From the NCBI GenBank assembly GCA_021162325.1, contig JAGGYV010000009.1:1-6908 (forward strand): DNA of 6,908 nt. The letters are read 5' to 3'. This DNA is from Desulfobacteraceae bacterium (lineage in GTDB: Bacteria; Desulfobacterota; Desulfobacteria; Desulfobacterales; Desulfosalsimonadaceae). Shown here piece by piece: positions 1-5,760 of this stretch. The notes beneath the pieces are model-generated. The model was given only the letters and a program-made list of their open reading frames with translations, searched no databases and was not told where the DNA came from. Numbering within the stretch: the stretch's first letter is position 1; each line of letters begins with the position of its first letter. The position numbers and the translations under genes are program-made.

Positions 1-1
1 A

Positions 2-1789
2 CCCAGGATAAAACAGGTAGCCCAGGATATTATCACTCATTTTGAACTGCGACAGGAAGTGTTTGAAGGCAAGGTCATGATTGTTGCCATGTCCCGACGA
101 ATTGCTGCGGCTTTGTATAAAGAAATTATAAACATCAGACCCGAATGGCACAGTGATGATTTAAAACAAGGGGTGATTAAAGTAGTGATGACATCCGCAT
201 CTTCTGACGGTCCGGATATCGCCAAACATTATACCACTAAAGACCAGCGCCGGGCATTGGCAGACAGAATGAAAGACCCGGAAGATGAACTTAAAATAGT
301 GATTGTCCGGGATATGTGGCTGACCGGCTTTGATGTGCCGTCTTTGCATACGATGTATATTGATAAACCCATGAAAGGCCATAACCTGATGCAGGCCATT
401 GCCCGTGTAAACCGGGTGTATAAGGATAAGCCGGGCGGTCTGGTGGTGGATTATCTGGGGATTGCGTCAGATCTGAAAAAAGCCCTGTCATTTTATTCGG
501 ACAGTGGCGGTAAAGGCGACCCGGCCATTGCCCAGGAAAAAGCCGTGGAAATGATGCTGGAGAAACTGGAAGTGGTTTCCCAGCTGTTTCACCTGCCCGC
601 GCCTCCACCCGGTCAATTTTGTGTATATATGATAGAGTGCGATAACAAAACTCATTATATCGGACACACGAATAATTTAATGAAAAGATGGTCACAACAT
701 CTTTCAGGAACTGCCTCAGATTATACAAAAAGATTCAAGCCGGTAAAAATAGCTCATTATGAAGAAGTGAGTTCAAGACAAGAGGCAATTGTTAAAGAGA
801 AGGAATGGAAAACCGGGTTTGGAAGAAAAAGATTGAAACGTCTTCTTGCAAAGGGTGGAGCCAGGCAGGCGGGCGGTTTTGCCTATGAGGATTTTTTTGA
901 AGCAGACACCGGCAAAAAGTTGTCGATTATCCTTTCTGCGGAAGAACATATTCTGGGTCTGGATAATGGGAAAAAACGATACATCAATGAGGTGAACGCA
1001 TTATCACAGGTCTTTTCCATTGCCATTCCGCATGAACAGGCTATGGACGTAAAAGATGAAGTGGCGTTTTTTCAGGCGGTAAAATCCCGGCTGGCTAAAT
1101 TTGACGGAACCGGCTCGGGTAAGACGGATGAAGATATTGAAACCGCCATCCGCCAGGTGATTGACCAGGCGCTTGTCAGTGATCAGGTGATAGATGTATT
1201 TGATGCTGCGGGCATTAAAAAACCCGACATTTCGGTCCTTTCAGAAGAATTTCTCCTGGAAGTGAAAAACATGGAGCACAAAAACATTGCCCTGGAAGTG
1301 TTAAAAAAACTGCTCAATGATGAGATAAAATCCCGAGTGAAGAAAAACCTGATCCAAAGCAAGTCCCTCATGGAAATGCTGGAAGCCGCCATCAAGAAAT
1401 ACCACAACAAAATTCTGACGGCTGCCGAAGTGATTGAAGAGCTCATCAAGTTGAGCAAGGAAATCCACAAGATGGATAAAGAACCGGCGGAAATGGGGCT
1501 TTCTGATTTTGAATATGCGTTTTATACCGCCATTGCTGATAATGACAGTGCGCGAGAGGTAATGGAGAAGGACAAACTACGGGAACTGGCGGTGGTATTG
1601 TTTGAAAAAGTAAAGGCCAATGCCTCCATCGACTGGACCATTAAAGAAAGCGTGAAGGCCAAACTGAAGGTGATTGTTAAACGGACCCTGCGTCAATTCG
1701 GGTATCCACCGGATATGCAGAAACTGGCGACTGAAACCGTCTTGAAACAGGCGGAGCTGATAGCGGAAGAGTTGGCGAGTGTGAATTGA
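2..1789 (+). CDS. hsdR: Type I restriction enzyme subunit R (HsdR), 3' part, with in-frame GIY-YIG insertion
   Basis: This is the ATP-dependent translocase/endonuclease subunit of a type I restriction-modification complex, which acts with HsdM and HsdS on unmodified DNA. The frame is open from the left edge, so the true start and the N-terminal nuclease and first helicase lobe lie outside the window; the GTG at 59 is not a credible start. The second RecA-like lobe is clear: a KVMIVAMSRRIA motif near 77-112, the motif V block DMWLTGFDVPSLHTMYIDKP at 311-370, and the motif VI block QAIARVNR at 392-415. After GGLVVDYLGIA comes the usual linker, but between LFH (ends 592) and GFAYEDFF (starts 875) a GIY-YIG domain is inserted. 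From about 930 to 1786 the protein continues as the normal helical HsdR C-terminal domain (DUF3387-like: EEHILGLDNGKKR, IPHEQAMDVKDEVAFFQAV). No other hsd gene is visible downstream, so hsdR ends its operon. Whether the chimera is active cannot be read from sequence. Confidence 0.93.
   Translation, partial: PRIKQVAQDIITHFELRQEVFEGKVMIVAMSRRIAAALYKEIINIRPEWHSDDLKQGVIKVVMTSASSDGPDIAKHYTTKDQRRALADRMKDPEDELKIVIVRDMWLTGFDVPSLHTMYIDKPMKGHNLMQAIARVNRVYKDKPGGLVVDYLGIASDLKKALSFYSDSGGKGDPAIAQEKAVEMMLEKLEVVSQLFHLPAPPPGQFCVYMIECDNKTHYIGHTNNLMKRWSQHLSGTASDYTKRFKPVKIAHYEEVSSRQEAIVKEKEWKTGFGRKRLKRLLAKGGARQAGGFAYEDFFEADTGKKLSIILSAEEHILGLDNGKKRYINEVNALSQVFSIAIPHEQAMDVKDEVAFFQAVKSRLAKFDGTGSGKTDEDIETAIRQVIDQALVSDQVIDVFDAAGIKKPDISVLSEEFLLEVKNMEHKNIALEVLKKLLNDEIKSRVKKNLIQSKSLMEMLEAAIKKYHNKILTAAEVIEELIKLSKEIHKMDKEPAEMGLSDFEYAFYTAIADNDSAREVMEKDKLRELAVVLFEKVKANASIDWTIKESVKAKLKVIVKRTLRQFGYPPDMQKLATETVLKQAELIAEELASVN
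595..610. repeat. Left inverted repeat of the GIY-YIG cassette
   Basis: Two blocks, gcccgc at 595-600 and ctccaccc at 603-610, are exact reverse complements of gcgggc at 869-874 and gggtggag at 853-860 on the other side of the insert. The spacing differs between sides (2 versus 8 bases between blocks). They encode PAPPPG on the left and GGARQAG on the right, so the repeats are read through as peptide. Confidence 0.6.
853..874. repeat. Right inverted repeat of the GIY-YIG cassette
   Basis: gggtggag (853-860) and gcgggc (869-874) mirror the left boundary blocks in the same nested order. The repeat ends exactly where HsdR homology resumes (GFAYEDFF). No clear target duplication is visible outside the repeats. 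Confidence 0.6.
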
Positions 1790-1800
1790 GGGGGAGTGAT

Positions 1801-1878
1801 GTGCTTAAGAATATGAACCCAAGAGCTTATATATCAAGCAACCAGTGTTTAATATTAAACGGAATTCAATTTTACTAA
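1801..1878 (+). CDS. Possible small ORF or gene remnant after hsdR
   Basis: A 25-codon ORF begins with GTG at 1801, 11 bases after the hsdR stop. It is preceded by a good Shine-Dalgarno run, GAGGGGGAG, overlapping the end of hsdR, and it ends with TAA at 1876-1878. The peptide starts VLKNMNPRAYISSNQ and resembles nothing I recognise. The position and ribosome site look like translational coupling of the next operon gene, so this may be the stump of a gene cut off by later insertion. It is too short to be sure it is coding. Confidence 0.2.
   Translation: MLKNMNPRAYISSNQCLILNGIQFY
1847..1860. promoter_or_regulatory. Perfect 14-bp palindrome upstream of the 147-aa gene
   Basis: GTTTAATATTAAAC is fully self-complementary and lies about 50 bases before the ATG at 1909. 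It could be a dimeric regulator site for that gene. It has no T-tract of its own and is AT-rich, so it is a poor terminator. In such AT-rich sequence chance is a real alternative. Confidence 0.3.
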
Positions 1879-1908
1879 TGATTACGTATCACTATTTTGG
1901 AGGGAATA

Positions 1909-2352
1909 ATGCAGAATGTAAAGTGCACGGAATTAGAGGACTTTTCAGCGACATACGAAAACGCACTTGATGCGGTTGAGTTCGCAATTAAGAGAATGGA
2001 GGAAGCGTTATCTGTTAAAAGATACAGTATAAAAAGAGGGTCTCGTGAACTAATGGAGATGCGTTGCTATCTGCCATACGCAATTCATTCAACAGAAATT
2101 GAAGGAGTTTATATTCTTGTTAACAGGCATTACAAACCAGTTGGAAGCAATAAATCAAATAGAATGAGAGTTGTATATGAGGATATAAAAAATTTGCATG
2201 TTCAACTGAATGAACAAAAATTAGCAAAATTCGATCCCCAAATAAAAGGAGCATGGCTTTACGCAGCTAACTCACCATGGGTTAATAGAAAATCAGCAGA
2301 AAAATACTTGGAAAAACTGCGATTGCTTAAAAGGACCATTGTCAGTCGCTGA
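1909..2352 (+). CDS. Hypothetical protein, 147 aa
   Basis: I do not recognise this protein. ATG at 1909 is chosen because GGAGGG at 1899-1904 sits just before it; the in-frame TTG at 1897 overlaps this ribosome site and is unlikely. The product is soluble, with no signal peptide or membrane segment. The N-terminal third is helical and charged (FSATYENALDAVEFAIKRME), the middle has aromatic/strand-like segments (RCYLPYAIHSTEIEGVYILV), and the C-terminus is basic and helical (KSAEKYLEKLRLLKRTIV). Codon use is AT-rich compared with hsdR, in keeping with recently acquired DNA. It stands alone: the gap from hsdR is about 120 bases, and a gene-free region follows. The location beside a restriction gene and a toxin-antitoxin-like operon makes an accessory or defence role possible, but nothing in the protein itself shows one. 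Confidence 0.7.
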   Translation: MQNVKCTELEDFSATYENALDAVEFAIKRMEEALSVKRYSIKRGSRELMEMRCYLPYAIHSTEIEGVYILVNRHYKPVGSNKSNRMRVVYEDIKNLHVQLNEQKLAKFDPQIKGAWLYAANSPWVNRKSAEKYLEKLRLLKRTIVSR

Positions 2353-2630
2353 AGCCAAAAGGCTCTCTCAAAAGAAAAGTGAAAAAAAGGGATGAAAAAG
2401 AGAAAAAGATTGCCGATTTGCAAAGATTAAATTAAATTTGCAGTTCTGTCGCTGGGGGATTTTGACCCGGCCACAGGTGGGGGATTTTAAAGTGGCCATC
2501 GGCGATTACTTGCGTTTTTTTTGCGATGAGTGAAAAATCATACAGTCAGAACGATGAAGTCATAGTCATTATTTTTCAAATGAAAAAAACACTCGCAAAA
2601 CGATTTTGTTTATGATTTTATACACTTTTC
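2353..2630. other. Gene-free stretch with possible insertion-sequence relic
   Basis: No supported gene lies here. The first 80 bases are purine-rich (long runs of A and G) and could encode a lysine-rich tail in two frames, but with no start. The middle holds a tandem repeat typical of IS21-family ends, described separately. The last part is AT-rich and leads into the promoter of the next operon; ttttgcga near 2520 and tcgcaaaa near 2593 form a distant inverted pair. Confidence 0.5.
2453..2499. repeat. 22-bp imperfect tandem repeat, possible IS21-family end relic
   Basis: Two copies, at 2453-2474 and 2478-2499, share TGGGGGATTTT, five variable bases, then GGCCA; the period is 25 bp. From general knowledge, IS21-family elements carry several direct repeats near their ends, and GGGGGATTTT...GGCCA is like those I associate with the region after istB. 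No intact istA or istB is present, so at most this is a leftover end. The assignment is tentative. Confidence 0.4.
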
Positions 2631-2660
2631 TTGACAAGCGAAGCTAATCGCTCATATTAT
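2631..2660 (+). promoter_or_regulatory. Sigma-70 promoter of the DUF3467/toxin-antitoxin operon
   Basis: A perfect -35 box TTGACA (2631-2636) and a -10 box TATTAT (2655-2660) are separated by 18 bp. The start codon at 2705 is about 45 bp downstream. The spacer contains a short dyad that could let a repressor block this promoter. Confidence 0.65.
2637..2652. promoter_or_regulatory. Operator-like dyad within the promoter spacer
   Basis: AGCGA-agctaa-TCGCT is a 5-bp inverted repeat placed exactly between the -35 and -10 boxes. This fits autorepression by an antitoxin or toxin-antitoxin complex, which is usual for type II systems. The arms are short, so the functional claim is an inference. Confidence 0.4.
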
Positions 2661-2704
2661 TAGATAAGATCCCGTTACGCTATTTATAAAAAAAGGGGGG
2701 GTAT

Positions 2705-3040
2705 ATGCCGAAAAAACCTGAAGAGGAAAAACAAATCGAAATAAAAATGCGTCCGACGCTCGAACTTTCTACAACGCGCATATATTCAAATTTTGCTGAA
2801 ATTTCTCATAGCCCCTATGATTTTACAATCAGGTTTTGTGATGCAACTCCTATTACTGATTATGGTAAGCTTGAAGAGGCTAAAGGCGTACACGATATCC
2901 CTGTTGTAGCAGAAATTGCTGTTCCTCATGAGGTTATACCTGCTTTAATAAATGCATTAACAACTCAATACAAAAATTTTCAAGAAGCAATTGGTGCAGG
3001 TAATGGGAAAAAAACAAGTAAAAAATCAGGTAAAAAATAG
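2705..3040 (+). CDS. DUF3467 family protein, 111 aa
   Basis: A small cytoplasmic protein of the DUF3467 type, function unknown. The family pattern is visible as RIYSNFAEISHSPYDFTIRFCDATPI (residues about 25-50): the Y-x-N-x-x-x-x-S-x-x-P-Y-D-F core, followed after a charged linker by a V-x-E-I-A-V-P-H-E strand and a helix with AALINALTTQYKNF-like spacing (about 75-95). The C-terminal tail is lysine-rich (KKTSKKSGKK), suggesting nucleic-acid or acidic-partner contact. Length is normal for the family. ATG at 2705 follows a run of seven G at 2695-2701, a strong though atypical ribosome site. It is the first gene of a three-gene operon; its last 38 bases overlap the next ORF in the +1 frame, over an A7 run (3008-3014). 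A role linked to the downstream toxin pair is suggested by the overlap only. Confidence 0.85.
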   Translation: MPKKPEEEKQIEIKMRPTLELSTTRIYSNFAEISHSPYDFTIRFCDATPITDYGKLEEAKGVHDIPVVAEIAVPHEVIPALINALTTQYKNFQEAIGAGNGKKTSKKSGKK

Positions 3041-3248
3041 TTTTTTAAGCTATTTATCAGCCGAAGAAAAAGAACAGTTTTTAAGCGAACTCTTAGCCGC
3101 AGCTCAGACAGGTGATTTGAGCATTGTCGAAGATTGCTTAGAAGACTGGCAAGACATAGCGGAAATGAACAGTATTCCCAACCTCAAAGAGAATGCTTGG
3201 GAACGGTTTAACGCTTTAAAAAATGCTGGTAAGGTTTGCTGTGGATAA
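3003..3248 (+). CDS. Putative antitoxin of a type II toxin-antitoxin pair, 81 aa
   Basis: A small acidic protein whose role is inferred from position directly before, and overlapping, a RelE/ParE-like toxin gene. After a basic leader (GKKQVKNQVK) it has a helical acidic body, LSAEEKEQFLSELLAAAQTG, then VEDCLEDWQDIAEMN and a last helix KENAWERFNALKNA. No obvious helix-turn-helix, ribbon-helix-helix or Phd fold can be seen, so I cannot name an antitoxin family. The reported start is the ATG at 3003; TTG 2991 and GTG 2994 are in frame, and all lie inside the DUF3467 gene, so translation is probably coupled. The end overlaps the toxin gene by 8 or 26 bases depending on the toxin start. Small size, acidity and tight overlap are all typical of antitoxins, but toxin neutralisation is untested. 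Confidence 0.7.
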   Translation: MGKKQVKNQVKNSFLSYLSAEEKEQFLSELLAAAQTGDLSIVEDCLEDWQDIAEMNSIPNLKENAWERFNALKNAGKVCCG

Positions 3249-3543
3249 GTGGATATTAGATAATGATGCTGCGCAAACTGTAGAGGTAGATATTGCTAAA
3301 AACCAACACGCTTTAAAAAAATGGAATAAATTTAAAACAGTTGTTATAAATGATCCTTTTTATCACCCAAAACCAAAAAGAATTAAAAAATTAAAAACAA
3401 CAACCTACCCAAAAGGCTCATATCGTTATAAAGACGAACCCCTAAGAGTTGTTTATTACCCTGAAAAAAGCACAAAAACAGTTTATCCCTTAGCAGCGGG
3501 GACATCTACAAACATTCCCTATAAAAAACGATCAAAGAAATAA
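3241..3543 (+). CDS. RelE/ParE-family-like toxin, about 100 aa
   Basis: The C-terminal half matches the RelE/ParE toxin fold: basic helix PKPKRIKKLK, then the strand series KGSYRYKDEPLRVVYYPE, TKTVYPLAAGTS, and a basic aromatic end IPYKKRSKK. This corresponds to the usual K-L-x(n)-G-x-Y-R-x-R-V-x-Y pattern. RelE relatives cleave mRNA on the ribosome and ParE relatives poison gyrase; the sequence does not decide which. The N-terminal part (DKWILDNDAAQTVEVDIAKN) is acidic and longer than in the shortest RelE proteins. I chose GTG at 3241 because GGTAAGG at 3228-3234 sits six bases ahead; ATG at 3223 gives six more residues but has no good ribosome site. It is the last gene of the operon, followed by a terminator 45 bases on. 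The protein is strongly basic, opposite to its acidic partner. Confidence 0.75.
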   Translation: MDKWILDNDAAQTVEVDIAKNQHALKKWNKFKTVVINDPFYHPKPKRIKKLKTTTYPKGSYRYKDEPLRVVYYPEKSTKTVYPLAAGTSTNIPYKKRSKK

Positions 3544-3587
3544 TCAAAAATTTCTATTAATTTTATCGATAATGATACGTTGACAAT

Positions 3588-3622
3588 AACCGGATTGACG
3601 AAAAGTTGATCCGGTTTTTTTT
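3588..3622 (+). terminator. Intrinsic terminator of the toxin-antitoxin operon
   Basis: A perfect 8-bp stem AACCGGAT (3588-3595) and ATCCGGTT (3609-3616), with a 13-base loop, runs straight into T residues to 3622. It lies 45 bases after the toxin stop. On the opposite strand no T-run follows the stem, so it should act mainly on rightward transcription. Confidence 0.88.
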
Positions 3623-3711
3623 ATTTTGGGTGCGAAAAAGTCATATATGAGTCAAAGTAAAAAATGGCCTTAAATTTGACCCTGAAAATTTTTATAACTA
3701 TTTGAAATAAT

Positions 3712-3787
3712 TGGTGCCCCCGGCAAGAATCGAACTTGCGGCGCATGGATTAGGAATCCAATGCTCTATCCACTGAGCTACGGGGGC
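3712..3787 (-). tRNA. tRNA-Arg (anticodon CCT)
   Basis: Read on the minus strand, the 5' acceptor GCCCCCG pairs with CGGGGGC; the D-arm TAGCTCAGTGGATAGAGCA, anticodon loop TTCCTAA and T-arm GCAAGTTCGATTCTTGC are all standard, and the 3' CCA is encoded. Anticodon CCT reads AGG arginine codons. The top pair of the anticodon stem looks mismatched (T-T). The gene begins 5 bases after the mltD stop codon on the same strand and may be processed from that transcript. Its 3' end faces the accessory region on the left, the usual orientation of a tRNA used as an integration site. Confidence 0.96.
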
Positions 3788-3792
3788 GGAGA

Positions 3793-5627
3793 TTATTCTA
3801 CATATAGCTGTTGGCCGGGGTGTATGGTGCTGGACTTTTTAAGATTATTGAGGCGTAACAGTTGGCTCAGGTTCATGTTATGCTTATTGGCAATTTTAGA
3901 GGGGGAATCGCCGCGTTTAACCTTGTACAAAGCCAGGCCGTGGTGAGGCCCCGTGGGAATTTTTAATATTTGTCCGATGTTGAGGTTGACAGTTTTTAAC
4001 TGATTAAATTCCTGTATTTTTTTGGTCGTGGTATCATACCGCTTGGCCAAAGTCCAGAGAGAGTCCCCCCGGCGAACATAATACGTGATGACATTTGATT
4101 TCTTGCTGTTGAAGATTTTTCCGGATTGCGGAATTTTAAGTATTTTTCCGGCTGCGATGTAATTTTTTCGGTAAATATTATTATACCGCGCAATGGTGTT
4201 AATATTTGTATTATAGCGTCGTGCGATGGTTGAAAGTGTCTCGCCAGGTCTGACACGGTGGTATGTGAGTCCCGGCTGCGTTTGTGCATATTCAGGGATG
4301 TCCTCAATCTTTGCGATGAGTGTTTCCTTCATACCCACGGGAATTTTTAACGGGTATTCTTCGGGTGGCAGCAGTTTATAGCGGAGTTCCGGATTCAGGT
4401 TTGCCAGATCATTTTTCTGGAGATGAATTGTTGCGGAAATATCTTTTAAATATGCCTGTTTTGAAATTCTTTGGATGTCAAATTGCATCGGCTGATCGAC
4501 AACAAGATTTTGCATGTCATATTTTTCCATGTTGTTGATAATATGGAGGGTCGCCATAAATTTAGGGACATACCGGGCGGTTTCACGGGGCAGGCGTTGG
4601 TATAAGTCCCAGAAGTCGTCAAGGTAGCTGACATTTTGTTTTCTGATAGTGCGGAGAACCCGGCCTTCACCACAATTATAAGCCGCAAGTACCGTTGGCC
4701 AGTCCCCGAAAATTTCATGCAGTTCCTTAAGGTATGCAATGGCGGCATGGGTGGACTTGTAGGGGTCAAGGCGTTCATCTATGTACAGATTCCTTTTAAG
4801 GCCGAATTTATGCCCTGTTGAGGCGATAAATTGCCATAGGCCCAGCGCCCGGGCGCTTGACATTGCTTTGACTTTAAAACCGCTTTCAATTAATGGCAGC
4901 CATGACAGCTCTTCAGGCAGTCCTGCTTTTCTCAGTTCATTAACAATATATTGGCGGTATCTGCCAGAGCGTTTATAAGACCCCTCAAAAAAGGAACGAC
5001 TTCTGCTTTTGGTAAACAGGTCAATTTCTTTTTGAACATGGGTATTCATGACCAGCTGAATCGCATTATGGTTGCCTTTAGCAGTGATGTGGCGTGACGT
5101 ATAAATTTCAAGTATCCGTTTTGAAATCATGAATCGCAAATCATCTTTCTGCTGAATTAATTTCGGTTGGTCAAATGCATCGACTTCTGTAATGAGCGAA
5201 TATGCCTGATCCAATGCCTGAAGCGCATTCTCCAGTTCCCCCTGTTGCCAGAAATTCTGAGATGCCTGATAAAAATCAAGGGCTTCATCAAGTTTGGCCT
5301 GAATTACGGTGTTAATAGAATTGTTTTTTGAAGTTTCAAGTTCAGTATTGGTGATTTCATTTTCCATTGGAATTAGAGGGAGATACGAAATAATGTTGGT
5401 TTCATCATTACCGATATATATGGGTGCATCAGAATTATTGGTATCAGCTGGGTATGGGGTCTCTGGATTTGAAACCACGCCGATGATATTTTTAGAAGCG
5501 TTAATTGATTGACGGGATTCAAATGGCTGCTGTTTGGGCAACTCTGCGCAACCATATAAAAAAAAGGGACTACAGAAAGTATAATAAGCATGTATAGTAA
5601 TCGTTTATTAAATAAAAATTGTGTCAT
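3793..5627 (-). CDS. mltD: Membrane-bound lytic murein transglycosylase D (MltD), three LysM domains; frame break in the signal peptide
   Basis: A lytic transglycosylase that cleaves the glycan strands of peptidoglycan with formation of 1,6-anhydro ends, expected to be a lipoprotein in the periplasm. Numbering the joined product (611 residues): signal peptide 1-26 with lipobox FLYGC and lipidated Cys27; a long N-terminal spacer with a TPR-like helical part (QASQNFWQQGELENALQALD, about 122-141); an Slt domain with catalytic Glu248 in LPLIESGF, then SSARALGLWQF and LAAYNCGEGRV; and LysM domains at about 456-499, 515-558 and 567-610 that bind glycan. The ATG at 5627 opens a frame with the signal peptide, but the body is in the -1 frame and has no start upstream of TTG 5541, with stops TAATAA above that. 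The two join at the T8 run (5558-5565). E. coli MltD is shorter, with two LysM. The ribosome site before 5627 is weak. Confidence 0.92.
5558..5565 (-). other. T8 slippery tract at the mltD frame junction
   Basis: On the coding (minus) strand the sequence is ccc, eight T, atatggttgc. The upstream frame reads cct ttt ttt tat, containing the heptamer T TTT TTT. A -1 slip there, or one extra T, gives P-F-F-L-Y-G-C, a perfect lipobox ending the signal peptide. Without it the upstream frame continues for about 60 unrelated codons to a stop near 5373. Confidence 0.8.
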
Positions 5628-5633
5628 AATTTA

Positions 5634-5646
5634 ATTAGGCCCTAAT
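5634..5646. promoter_or_regulatory. Palindrome ATTAG-N3-CTAAT, copy 1, just upstream of mltD start
   Basis: ATTAGG-C-CCTAAT is a perfect inverted repeat ending 7 bases before the mltD ATG, covering the place where a ribosome site would be. It shares the core ATTAG-N3-CTAAT with the palindrome at 5747-5759. A protein-binding site, or an mRNA hairpin affecting initiation, is possible. Confidence 0.4.
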
Positions 5647-5745
5647 CTTCAGAAGAAAAAATGATATTTTGTTTGATAATGTAATGGATCATGCCAAGAA
5701 AGTTCTGCTGGTAATAATGTCCGTTGATGTAAGACAATATCAATA

Positions 5746-5760
5746 AATTAGATTCTAATT
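5746..5760. promoter_or_regulatory. Palindrome ATTAG-N3-CTAAT, copy 2
   Basis: AATTAGA-T-TCTAATT is a perfect 15-bp inverted repeat whose core matches copy 1; the centres are 113 bp apart. It may be an operator for mltD. The regulator is unknown. Confidence 0.4.

Larger units (their letters stand above)
593..874 (+). other. GIY-YIG nuclease domain cassette inserted in hsdR
   Basis: A 282-bp (94-codon) in-frame insert that codes for a complete COG2827/UPF0213-like GIY-YIG domain. The GIY position reads VYMIEC (from about 623), YIG is at 656-664, the conserved basic segment is NNLMKRWSQH, and the C-terminal signature is KEKEWKTGFGRKRLKRLL, which holds the family's conserved glutamate region. 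Removing exactly 593-874 rejoins LFH to GFAYEDFF, the expected continuous HsdR sequence. Short inverted repeats lie at both ends. The insert core looks more AT-rich than the flanking hsdR, which suggests separate origin. Members of this family are normally small free-standing proteins of about 80-100 residues, so finding one inside HsdR is unusual. Its mobility is inferred, not shown. Confidence 0.85.

Noticed and set aside
59..61. GTG at 59 as the start of hsdR
   Set aside because: The frame is open to the left edge and the upstream codons (IKQVAQDIITHFELRQEVF) fit HsdR, so the gene starts outside the window.
291..728. 145-codon minus-strand ORF opposite hsdR
   Set aside because: It lies antisense to well-conserved HsdR and GIY-YIG coding sequence and its product has no family features.
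3793..5541. mltD starting with TTG at 5541
   Set aside because: This would give an enzyme without export signal. The TTG is a leucine codon just after the lipobox and has no ribosome site.
5373..5627. 84-aa minus-strand protein as an independent gene
   Set aside because: Only its first 23 or so residues look real (signal peptide); the rest is an off-frame reading of mltD, so it is treated as the mltD 5' end before the frame break.
5663..5700. Sigma-54-like TGGCA on the minus strand upstream of mltD
   Set aside because: The required GC element at -12 is missing.
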